From contig NZ_LATL02000209.1 of NCBI RefSeq assembly GCF_000972705.2, positions 1 to 17,778 of the forward strand: 17,778 nucleotides of DNA. The letters run 5' to 3'. Both the position numbers and the translations under genes were made by a program. Shown one piece after another: positions 9,542-17,759 of this stretch. The number at the start of each line of letters is the position of its first letter. The first letter of the stretch is position 1. The stretch comes from Limnoraphis robusta CS-951. GTDB taxonomy: Bacteria; Cyanobacteriota; Cyanobacteriia; Cyanobacteriales; Microcoleaceae. The notes below the pieces were generated by a model that saw only the letters and a list, made by a program, of their open reading frames with translations, was not told the DNA's origin and did no database searches.

Positions 9542-10455
9542 GTTTCAATCCCTAATAGGGATTCTTGTTAATTGTAACCAGCAAGCGCAACTACTTATGA
9601 TATTGGCGCAAGCAGCAGTTTCAATCCCTAATAGGGATTCTTGTTAATTGTAACCCATAAAATAGCCATCTTCTCATTCCACGGGTGAGTTTCAATCCCT
9701 AATAGGGATTCTTGTTAATTGTAACCTCAAGCATGGACTCTACCACCAGAAGCTTATGTTTCAATCCCTAATAGGGATTCTTGTTAATTGTAACCCGTTT
9801 CCGGTAAACTTTGTATGGCTTCATCATGTTTCAATCCCTAATAGGGATTCTTGTTAATTGTAACTACAGCAGCGTTTGCCAATATACCGACTCCCGCTAA
9901 TGCTCCGTTTCAATCCCTAATAGGGATTCTTGTTAATTGTAACTGTTGAGTTTTGTCGTTTTGTTGCATTTTGTTCTAGTTTCAATCCCTAATAGGGATT
10001 CTTGTTAATTGTAACGAGAAATAGAGTATTCTATCCCGTTAGTCAGAGTGTTTCAATCCCTAATAGGGATTCTTGTTAATTGTAACGTAAGTTTCATAGA
10101 ACAGCTTGCGTTTCTCATCGTTTCAATCCCTAATAGGGATTCTTGTTAATTGTAACTTGAGGGCATCTTTAGAAAGCTAAACTTTCAAAAGCCATTCGTT
10201 TCAATCCCTAATAGGGATTCTTGTTAATTGTAACCATACATAGTTATTTACAAATTTAGGTTTATTCCACCATAAAGTTTCAATCCCTAATAGGGATTCT
10301 TGTTAATTGTAACTTTTACTGCTCCATTCAAGCCTCGGAATTCCGTTGTTTCAATCCCTAATAGGGATTCTTGTTAATTGTAACTACTAGAGAGATTAGA
10401 TCAGCTTGAAAAAAAGAAGTTTCAATCCCTAATAGGGATTCTTGTTAATTGTAAC

Positions 10456-10489
10456 ACTCCTAATAGACTAATTGCCTATGGAGGCTCAA
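10456..10489 (-). other. Spacer coding LIAYGGS, related to spacer 10669-10709
   Basis: The plus strand reads TPNRLIAYGGS without a stop. It shares the 13-mer ATTGCCTATGGAG with spacer 10669-10709. The flanking differences keep leucine (CTA versus TTG) and serine (TCA versus TCT) and change Gly to Ala. That pattern suggests homologous genes. A YGGS start is reminiscent of the Walker A region of large terminase subunits, but too little is visible to claim it. Confidence 0.5.
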
Positions 10490-10668
10490 GTTTCAATCCC
10501 TAATAGGGATTCTTGTTAATTGTAACGCTGTTTTTGCATCTGGAGTGCCGATCGTTCTACGTTTCAATCCCTAATAGGGATTCTTGTTAATTGTAACTGA
10601 TATTTCCTTCGCTTTGGCTGTTCCCTTTTTGGTTTCAATCCCTAATAGGGATTCTTGTTAATTGTAAC

Positions 10669-10709
10669 GATTGATTGCCTATGGAGCATCTAAACAAACG
10701 ATTCACAAA
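10669..10709 (-). other. Spacer coding LIAYGASKQTIHK, related to spacer 10456-10489
   Basis: The plus strand is open and reads LIAYGASKQTIHK. It lies three repeats from its relative at 10456-10489. The shared 13-mer and codon-level differences suggest that both target the same gene family in related invaders, acquired at nearby times. Confidence 0.5.
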
Positions 10710-10746
10710 GTTTCAATCCCTAATAGGGATTCTTGTTAATTGTAAC

Positions 10747-10784
10747 TCGGCTATTTCAGGTTTGTTTTATCTTCATAAACAAAC
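10747..10784 (-). other. Spacer ending in an 8-bp hairpin
   Basis: GTTTGTTT at 10760-10767 pairs with AAACAAAC at 10777-10784 across a 9-nt loop. The stem ends exactly at the next repeat, so on the presumed crRNA strand the seed would be base-paired internally. Confidence 0.55.
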
Positions 10785-11049
10785 GTTTCAATCCCTAATA
10801 GGGATTCTTGTTAATTGTAACTTGAAAAGCGATGATCTTTTTGCTCGATAGCGTAATCGGCGTTTCAATCCCTAATAGGGATTCTTGTTAATTGTAACTG
10901 GTCAAACTGGATGAAACTCACACCTGTCGGGAGTTTCAATCCCTAATAGGGATTCTTGTTAATTGTAACGACTGGACAGCCGCAGAAGCACTAGGAATGC
11001 TTTTAGTTTCAATCCCTAATAGGGATTCTTGTTAATTGTAACTCGGACT

Positions 11050-11057
11050 GCGATCGC
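11050..11057. other. HIP1 octamer GCGATCGC inside a spacer
   Basis: This HIP1 site lies in spacer 11043-11082, the 40-nt spacer immediately left of the first C-type repeat. Confidence 0.8.
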
Positions 11058-11262
11058 TTATCGAGTTTTAATTTATCCAAGCGTTTCAATCCCTAATAGG
11101 GATTCTTGTTCATTGTAACAGGGCAGGCATGGGCAGACTATCCAATAGAAGGTTTCAATCCCTAATAGGGATTCTTGTTCATTGTAACCTGAGTTTAACT
11201 GCTGATTAAACTTGCGGATGATTGTTTCAATCCCTAATAGGGATTCTTGTTCATTGTAACCT

Positions 11263-11270
11263 GCGATCGC
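11263..11270. other. HIP1 octamer GCGATCGC inside a spacer
   Basis: This HIP1 site lies in spacer 11261-11295 within the C-type block, so both repeat blocks sampled cyanobacterial-like DNA. Confidence 0.8.
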
Positions 11271-11332
11271 ACAGTATTTTAAAGGCTTCAAAATAGTTTC
11301 AATCCCTAATAGGGATTCTTGTTCATTGTAAC

Positions 11333-11372
11333 TGTAACAAAGAAGCTTCGGCGGTTGCTCCCAAGGCTTTAA
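11333..11372 (-). other. Spacer beginning with a copy of the repeat end (TGTAAC)
   Basis: The spacer starts TGTAAC directly after the repeat's own TGTAAC. Removing those six bases leaves 34 nt, the commonest spacer length. It may be a 6-bp slippage duplication of the repeat end, or coincidence. Confidence 0.5.
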
Positions 11373-11553
11373 GTTTCAATCCCTAATAGGGATTCTTGTT
11401 CATTGTAACCTAGAACCCAACAGCCGAACCTTGCTTGTTAACTCGTTTCAATCCCTAATAGGGATTCTTGTTCATTGTAACAATTCTATTAATTGTTTAG
11501 CCACAGCAGTCGCGTTGTTTCAATCCCTAATAGGGATTCTTGTTCATTGTAAC

Positions 11554-11587
11554 TCATCATCATCATTGTTATCATCTTCATCATCAT
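11554..11587 (-). other. Low-complexity spacer (TCA/CAT-rich), acidic-coding on the minus strand
   Basis: The minus strand reads DDEDDNNDDDD in one frame. Together with spacer 94-127 this is a second poly-aspartate-type guide, acquired far away in the array and in the C-type block. The match could be to several genes with acidic tails, including host genes. Confidence 0.65.
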
Positions 11588-11624
11588 GTTTCAATCCCTA
11601 ATAGGGATTCTTGTTCATTGTAAC

Positions 11625-11666
11625 TTAACCCCACAGGTTAAATGTCGAATCTCTGCGTCGGTCATG
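11625..11666 (-). other. Spacer with a 6-bp hairpin at its start
   Basis: TTAACC at 11625-11630 pairs with GGTTAA at 11636-11641 around the loop CCACA. The spacer is 42 nt, on the long side. Confidence 0.5.
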
Positions 11667-11860
11667 GTTTCAATCCCTAATAGGGATTCTTGTTCATTGT
11701 AACTGGTGGAACCACAGTTGCCCTGCCAGGTACGACATGATCCGCGTTTCAATCCCTAATAGGGATTCTTGTTCATTGTAACAAGGTTTGTCAGGATATT
11801 CGGGCGTTCTTCATTAGTTTCAATCCCTAATAGGGATTCTTGTTCATTGTAACGAGGAAA

Positions 11861-11882
11861 TAAAGCCTATAAAGAGGCTTTA
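11861..11882. other. Perfect 8-bp terminator-like hairpin within a spacer
   Basis: TAAAGCCT pairs with AGGCTTTA around a 6-nt loop inside spacer 11854-11892. It resembles the stem of a bidirectional intrinsic terminator, implying an intergenic protospacer. Confidence 0.55.
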
Positions 11883-12072
11883 GCCAAATACAGTTTCAAT
11901 CCCTAATAGGGATTCTTGTTCATTGTAACCTTATGGGAGGGAGGCTCGTGATTTAATGTTGTTTCAATCCCTAATAGGGATTCTTGTTCATTGTAACTAT
12001 CAGACTATGAAAAAGGAACAATAACAGGATATTCAGTTTCAATCCCTAATAGGGATTCTTGTTCATTGTAAC

Positions 12073-12108
12073 AGGCTATTTATCCTAATGTTTTCGCCAA
12101 TTTTTTAT
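12073..12108 (-). other. Near-duplicate spacer, copy 1 (36 nt)
   Basis: Its last 33 bases are identical to the whole of spacer 12223-12255; it has three extra bases (AGG) at its left end. The identical boundary is the one next to the handle on the presumed crRNA strand, where a type I PAM would fix the cut. One unrelated spacer (12146-12185) lies between the copies. Confidence 0.9.
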
Positions 12109-12222
12109 GTTTCAATCCCTAATAGGGATTCTTGTTCATTGTAACAATGAAAGTAGATTTACTACAAGTAGAGGATCACTTAGAAGTTTCAATCCCTAAT
12201 AGGGATTCTTGTTCATTGTAAC

Positions 12223-12255
12223 CTATTTATCCTAATGTTTTCGCCAATTTTTTAT
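12223..12255 (-). other. Near-duplicate spacer, copy 2 (33 nt)
   Basis: This is identical to positions 4-36 of spacer 12073-12108. The three-base length difference argues against unit duplication and for a second independent capture from the same protospacer with looser trimming at the PAM-distal end. Confidence 0.9.
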
Positions 12256-13227
12256 GTTTCAATCCCTAATAGGGATTCTTGTTCATTGTAACCCAAGAGA
12301 AGCCAACTCCCTCGCCAGAAAGGTTAGTTTCAATCCCTAATAGGGATTCTTGTTCATTGTAACTTGCAGGCGATAAGTTAAAGGGCGAAGCTTATGTGTT
12401 TCAATCCCTAATAGGGATTCTTGTTCATTGTAACAACAGGCATTATTCAATTGATCAACGACTAAAAGCCCTTGTTTCAATCCCTAATAGGGATTCTTGT
12501 TCATTGTAACTTCCCCGCCATAAGGATAAACGCCGTGCCATTCGTTTCAATCCCTAATAGGGATTCTTGTTCATTGTAACTGGAGAAGCTAAAAACGTTG
12601 GTCTCTGGATTCTTGAGTTTCAATCCCTAATAGGGATTCTTGTTCATTGTAACTTTAACTTGAGCGGATTGAATCACATCTGGCTCAGTTTCAATCCCTA
12701 ATAGGGATTCTTGTTCATTGTAACGCGGATTAACAGATACAACCTTTACATCCCTTGCGTTTCAATCCCTAATAGGGATTCTTGTTCATTGTAACAATGG
12801 TTGATTGAATCGGAATTTGCAGAATTACCGTTTCAATCCCTAATAGGGATTCTTGTTCATTGTAACATTAGGGGGTGGAGAGTGGTCGATTTATATCCAG
12901 TTTCAATCCCTAATAGGGATTCTTGTTCATTGTAACCTTCTCCTCTTTCGTTGTAAGAAATAAATCCCAGGTTTCAATCCCTAATAGGGATTCTTGTTCA
13001 TTGTAACCAAGCTAACTATTGATCTCGCCAGGAGACAAAGGTTTCAATCCCTAATAGGGATTCTTGTTCATTGTAACAAGTGGCGTGAGACATATTCTGT
13101 TGAGATAAGGCTTATTGTTTCAATCCCTAATAGGGATTCTTGTTCATTGTAACGATCTTCACGACAATCTCTTAGTTCGTGCGTTCCATTGTTTCAATCC
13201 CTAATAGGGATTCTTGTTCATTGTAAC

Positions 13228-13272
13228 TGGGGGTGCAATTCCCCCAACGGGACTGGGATTAAATTCCCTTTG
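13228..13272 (-). other. Long spacer (45 nt) starting with a G/C hairpin
   Basis: TGGGGG at 13228-13233 pairs with CCCCCA at 13241-13246 around a 7-nt loop. The 45-nt length is among the longest here. It lies near the right border of the C-type block. Confidence 0.6.
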
Positions 13273-13744
13273 GTTTCAATCCCTAATAGGGATTCTTGTT
13301 CATTGTAACCTGCTGAATTCCAATGCCGAACCGGACAAATTGTAGTTTCAATCCCTAATAGGGATTCTTGTTCATTGTAACCTGAGAATTTGAGGCCCCC
13401 GTTGATCTCCCGAACGGTTTCAATCCCTAATAGGGATTCTTGTTAATTGTAACGCGCTTGGGGATTCAGAGCGGTAGTGAAACTTTAGTTTCAATCCCTA
13501 ATAGGGATTCTTGTTAATTGTAACTGATTCTCTCTAGAAAGTTGATTTTACTGAAATCAGTTTCAATCCCTAATAGGGATTCTTGTTAATTGTAACCTCA
13601 GGCATGAGTTCATTTACAGCCTGGGCAATCATTGTAGTTTCAATCCCTAATAGGGATTCTTGTTAATTGTAACCTGACTTCGGCTTTTTTGCAGCGGCCG
13701 CCAAATAGTTTCAATCCCTAATAGGGATTCTTGTTAATTGTAAC

Positions 13745-13779
13745 ATTCCTACTCTGAATACCTTCAGAGTATTGGATGC
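13745..13779 (-). other. Spacer dominated by a 9-bp hairpin
   Basis: TACTCTGAA at 13750-13758 pairs perfectly with TTCAGAGTA at 13763-13771 around a 4-nt loop. This is the tightest hairpin seen among the spacers and would strongly compete with guide-target pairing. Confidence 0.6.
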
Positions 13780-13887
13780 GTTTCAATCCCTAATAGGGAT
13801 TCTTGTTAATTGTAACGGGTGAGGCGTTCCTGAACAAAATCAAAGCGTTTGTTTCAATCCCTAATAGGGATTCTTGTTAATTGTAAC

Positions 13888-13923
13888 CCAGCCCCAACTC
13901 AACGGGGCTTTACTCCCACAAAT
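13888..13923 (-). other. Spacer resembling an intrinsic terminator
   Basis: AGCCCC at 13890-13895 pairs with GGGGCT at 13904-13909, followed by TTTA. The protospacer was probably the end of a transcription unit. Confidence 0.45.
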
Positions 13924-14760
13924 GTTTCAATCCCTAATAGGGATTCTTGTTAATTGTAACTCATCACAACCGTTGGAGTTTGGTGATTCAATTGTTTCAA
14001 TCCCTAATAGGGATTCTTGTTAATTGTAACCAATACCTACACCCATACGTTCCGCTACGAAATTGTGTTTCAATCCCTAATAGGGATTCTTGTTAATTGT
14101 AACCCAATGTGGAAAACACTACAGATGCTTACGGCGGGTTTCAATCCCTAATAGGGATTCTTGTTAATTGTAACTATTAGCCACTTCGTTAGTTCCTTTA
14201 GTTCAATAATTAGTTTCAATCCCTAATAGGGATTCTTGTTAATTGTAACTCGTTACTGATCGTAGGTTCTGCGGCTAGGGGTTGTTTCAATCCCTAATAG
14301 GGATTCTTGTTAATTGTAACGATATTTTTTCCTGTGCTGCTTCTGTCATCAAGCCAAGATGCGTTTCAATCCCTAATAGGGATTCTTGTTAATTGTAACC
14401 CATTAATTCCAGTGCCTCCTTTACCACTTAATAGTTTCAATCCCTAATAGGGATTCTTGTTAATTGTAACCCTAAGAATACTAATCTATCAAAAGCGCGT
14501 AGGCTGTTTCAATCCCTAATAGGGATTCTTGTTAATTGTAACCCGGTTGAGCCATTGCTGCTTAGGTAAGTTAAGAGTCTCACGTTTCAATCCCTAATAG
14601 GGATTCTTGTTAATTGTAACGCGATGCTGGAGCGAGAATTAATTCCCTTAATTGTTTCAATCCCTAATAGGGATTCTTGTTAATTGTAACCCTACCTAAA
14701 GGCAATGGAGCCGTTTAAGTTTGGTTTCAATCCCTAATAGGGATTCTTGTTAATTGTAAC

Positions 14761-14806
14761 GATGTCTTCCTCCGGTGAGTAGGCGTAAAAAGGGGGGCGG
14801 TCTCTC
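14761..14806 (-). other. Unusually long spacer (46 nt)
   Basis: This 46-nt spacer between two perfect repeats contains an A-run followed by a G-run (AAAAAGGGGGGCGG). There is no repeat remnant within it. Confidence 0.75.
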
Positions 14807-16156
14807 GTTTCAATCCCTAATAGGGATTCTTGTTAATTGTAACGGTTGTGGTTTGCTTTCCCGCAGGTAAATATGTGTTTCAATCCCTAATAGGGATTCT
14901 TGTTAATTGTAACAACAGGGAGTTCATTGCCTGTTGTTCGGTAATCGTGGTTTCAATCCCTAATAGGGATTCTTGTTAATTGTAACTTGCAGAGAATGTA
15001 GAGGGTAATTTCCTCGTCCCCGTGTTTCAATCCCTAATAGGGATTCTTGTTAATTGTAACACCCGATGACGAACCCGAACCTGCTAATGCTAAAGTTTCA
15101 ATCCCTAATAGGGATTCTTGTTAATTGTAACGATTGGGCGCCTGATTATCACCACTTTTTTTTCACGTTTCAATCCCTAATAGGGATTCTTGTTAATTGT
15201 AACACTCTAAAATACGCTCAACCTCACGATCTATATCCCATACGTTTCAATCCCTAATAGGGATTCTTGTTAATTGTAACTTTCACCTCGATGTTTACGC
15301 CGTGATCGCTCTATTTCTTGTTTCAATCCCTAATAGGGATTCTTGTTAATTGTAACACCTACGGTTTTACTTACAGAAAAAGAGTAAATTTGTTTCAATC
15401 CCTAATAGGGATTCTTGTTAATTGTAACCAAGTAATGTTAGTTGTAGTCGTTGGATTGTGGTGTTTCAATCCCTAATAGGGATTCTTGTTAATTGTAACA
15501 AGAATGCAGCCACCTCCGAAGTTTGGGCGAACGTGTTTCAATCCCTAATAGGGATTCTTGTTAATTGTAACCTGAAATAATCCAAGCCCGTCAACTTTCC
15601 GAGTCTGTAGTTTCAATCCCTAATAGGGATTCTTGTTAATTGTAACTTTTGTTGGTGGCATTTTGTGTGGCGGTGCTATCGGTTTCAATCCCTAATAGGG
15701 ATTCTTGTTAATTGTAACGAGACAATTGACAACCAAATCAAGAAGTTCAAAGGAATAGTTTCAATCCCTAATAGGGATTCTTGTTAATTGTAACTTTGGT
15801 TGAAGACTTTTCTCACACCGTTCGACAATCGTTTCAATCCCTAATAGGGATTCTTGTTAATTGTAACGTGTCTTCCGAACAGGGTCAATTGCTTTGGGAG
15901 AGTTTCAATCCCTAATAGGGATTCTTGTTAATTGTAACCCCCCTCCCAATCAGTTCGCCCAGTTCCGATACCGTTTCAATCCCTAATAGGGATTCTTGTT
16001 AATTGTAACGAGAATGAACGCCAAAAACAGTAAAAACAGTAATTACAAGTTTCAATCCCTAATAGGGATTCTTGTTAATTGTAACAATTGAATTATTTGG
16101 AATTGTACCCGACTCACATGTTTCAATCCCTAATAGGGATTCTTGTTAATTGTAAC

Positions 16157-16198
16157 TTGGTAGTAGCCGCTACTTTTTCTTTATCGAGTTCCGCTTCA
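16157..16198 (-). other. Spacer resembling an intrinsic terminator
   Basis: AGTAGC at 16162-16167 and GCTACT at 16169-16174 form a compact inverted repeat followed by TTTTCTTT. This suggests an intergenic terminator protospacer. At 42 nt it is a long-class spacer. Confidence 0.45.
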
Positions 16199-16235
16199 GT
16201 TTCAATCCCTAATAGGGATTCTTGTTAATTGTAAC

Positions 16236-16269
16236 TCCGTTGATCGGGGGTTTTTTTCTGCATCTCTAA
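16236..16269 (-). other. Spacer with a G-run followed by a T-run
   Basis: The spacer contains GGGGG followed by seven T, the look of the 3' half of an intrinsic terminator. The 5' arm would lie outside the captured segment. Confidence 0.35.
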
Positions 16270-17208
16270 GTTTCAATCCCTAATAGGGATTCTTGTTAAT
16301 TGTAACTTTTGTTGATTTTGTAAATACCTGAGTTGATTAGGTTTCAATCCCTAATAGGGATTCTTGTTAATTGTAACACTTCCTGATGAGAAAGTAGCAG
16401 AAGTCTGATAAGTTTCAATCCCTAATAGGGATTCTTGTTAATTGTAACCGGGTAATTAAGTAAATTTCACCCGTTGCGTTCAGGCAGGGTTTCAATCCCT
16501 AATAGGGATTCTTGTTAATTGTAACTAAAAAGTAGTGAAGCGGGGATCAAGCCTAGTGTAGCTAGTTTCAATCCCTAATAGGGATTCTTGTTAATTGTAA
16601 CGAAGATCCGCGTCGATCATCTCAGATCATGAATGTTTCAATCCCTAATAGGGATTCTTGTTAATTGTAACGTGTACAAACTTAATAAAAATGGCCGGAT
16701 TTTTTGTTTCAATCCCTAATAGGGATTCTTGTTAATTGTAACTGGTGATATTCAACTTACTGAAATTTCTAATAATGTTTCAATCCCTAATAGGGATTCT
16801 TGTTAATTGTAACTATTCATCAAAATTTTCAGCTACTCAGATACTTTGTTTCAATCCCTAATAGGGATTCTTGTTAATTGTAACCACAAGTGCAAGTGTC
16901 TCTTACAGATTTTCAATATGTTTCAATCCCTAATAGGGATTCTTGTTAATTGTAACTACAGCCTTACCCATTTTAGGCATTCAAGGAGTAATAAGTTTCA
17001 ATCCCTAATAGGGATTCTTGTTAATTGTAACCGTAAATAATCAAGATTACGTCTGGCACATCGAAAGAGCTAGTTTCAATCCCTAATAGGGATTCTTGTT
17101 AATTGTAACAAATCAAAGGCTGTATTTTTGGAAGAATCAATCTCGTTTCAATCCCTAATAGGGATTCTTGTTAATTGTAACTCTCCTGAAAAGAAGGTAT
17201 CCAAATCT

Positions 17209-17216
17209 GCGATCGC
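17209..17216. other. HIP1 octamer GCGATCGC inside a spacer
   Basis: This fourth HIP1 site lies in spacer 17182-17217, in the right block. Confidence 0.8.
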
Positions 17217-17470
17217 TGTTTCAATCCCTAATAGGGATTCTTGTTAATTGTAACGCTTTTAAGGCTCTGAAAAAGTGGTTGGTTGCAAATCCAGTTTCAA
17301 TCCCTAATAGGGATTCTTGTTAATTGTAACTTGATTGGTGCCGCGAGAATAATCTTGAAAGTCGTTTCAATCCCTAATAGGGATTCTTGTTAATTGTAAC
17401 ATTATTGCTTGTCCTCAAATTATGAAGCTGAAAGTTTCAATCCCTAATAGGGATTCTTGTTAATTGTAAC

Positions 17471-17506
17471 CTGTATCGGGAAACCCCTGCGGTTTCCGGC
17501 TGTAAT
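17471..17506 (-). other. Spacer with a 7-bp hairpin
   Basis: GGAAACC at 17479-17485 pairs with GGTTTCC at 17491-17497 around CCTGC. It may derive from a structured RNA or terminator in the invader. Confidence 0.5.
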
Positions 17507-17759
17507 GTTTCAATCCCTAATAGGGATTCTTGTTAATTGTAACAAAATAACAAGATTAATAGTTGGAGAAATCACCCCGTTTCAATCCCTAATAGGGATT
17601 CTTGTTAATTGTAACCCTGACAGGTTTCCCGAGATAGGATATGAGTCCTGATGTTTCAATCCCTAATAGGGATTCTTGTTAATTGTAACCCTCCTTTGTC
17701 TGTTCAAATTTATATCGTCTGTGTTTCAATCCCTAATAGGGATTCTTGTTAATTGTAAC

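Larger units (their letters stand above)
57..11042 (-). repeat. Left block: 151 consecutive A-type repeats
   Basis: All 151 full repeats from 57-93 to 11006-11042 read TTAATTGTAAC at their plus-strand end, and by eye they are otherwise identical. If transcription runs right to left, these are the oldest units in the window. There is no degeneration toward the left edge, which suggests that the trailer end is still far away or that the repeats are homogenised. The 10.9 kb hold only repeats and spacers; no gene, transposon or gap interrupts the spacing. Confidence 0.95.
11083..13381 (-). repeat. Middle block: 32 consecutive C-type variant repeats
   Basis: All 32 repeats from 11083-11119 to 13345-13381 carry C instead of A at plus-strand repeat position 29, giving TTCATTGTAAC. 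On the presumed transcript strand this is T to G at position 9, in the 3' tail of a processed crRNA, outside both the hairpin and the ATTGAAAC handle. It breaks one pair of the weak GTTA/TAAC inverted repeat. The block is uninterrupted and has sharp borders: the previous repeat (11006-11042) and the next (13417-13453) are A-type. It is probably functionally neutral, acting as a natural marker of array history. Confidence 0.97.
13417..17759 (-). repeat. Right block: 60 consecutive A-type repeats
   Basis: From 13417-13453 to 17723-17759 all 60 repeats are again the main A-type and are indistinguishable from the left block. If the leader lies to the right, these are the most recently acquired units in the window. 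Nothing other than repeats and spacers is present. Confidence 0.95.

Noticed and set aside
2696..10861. Spacers 2696-2731 and 10822-10861 both end TAATCGGC next to the repeat
   Set aside because: Eight shared bases at a fixed end are expected about 0.4 times among all pairs, and the rest of the spacers do not align.
11073..11291. Minus-strand ORF with a repeated YNEQESLLGIET peptide
   Set aside because: This is the C-type repeat read on the minus strand, open because TTCATTG replaces TTAATTG and removes a TAA stop. It is a by-product of the substitution, not a repeat protein.
4744..14212. TTAGCCACTTC shared by spacers 4744-4776 and 14175-14212
   Set aside because: An 11-mer match is within chance expectation. 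The translated contexts do not agree beyond a few residues.
17255..17293. Possible tRNA T-arm (GGTTGCAAATCC) in a spacer
   Set aside because: The loop has one base too many, there is no matching acceptor stem, and the segment is only 39 nt. A chance resemblance is more likely.
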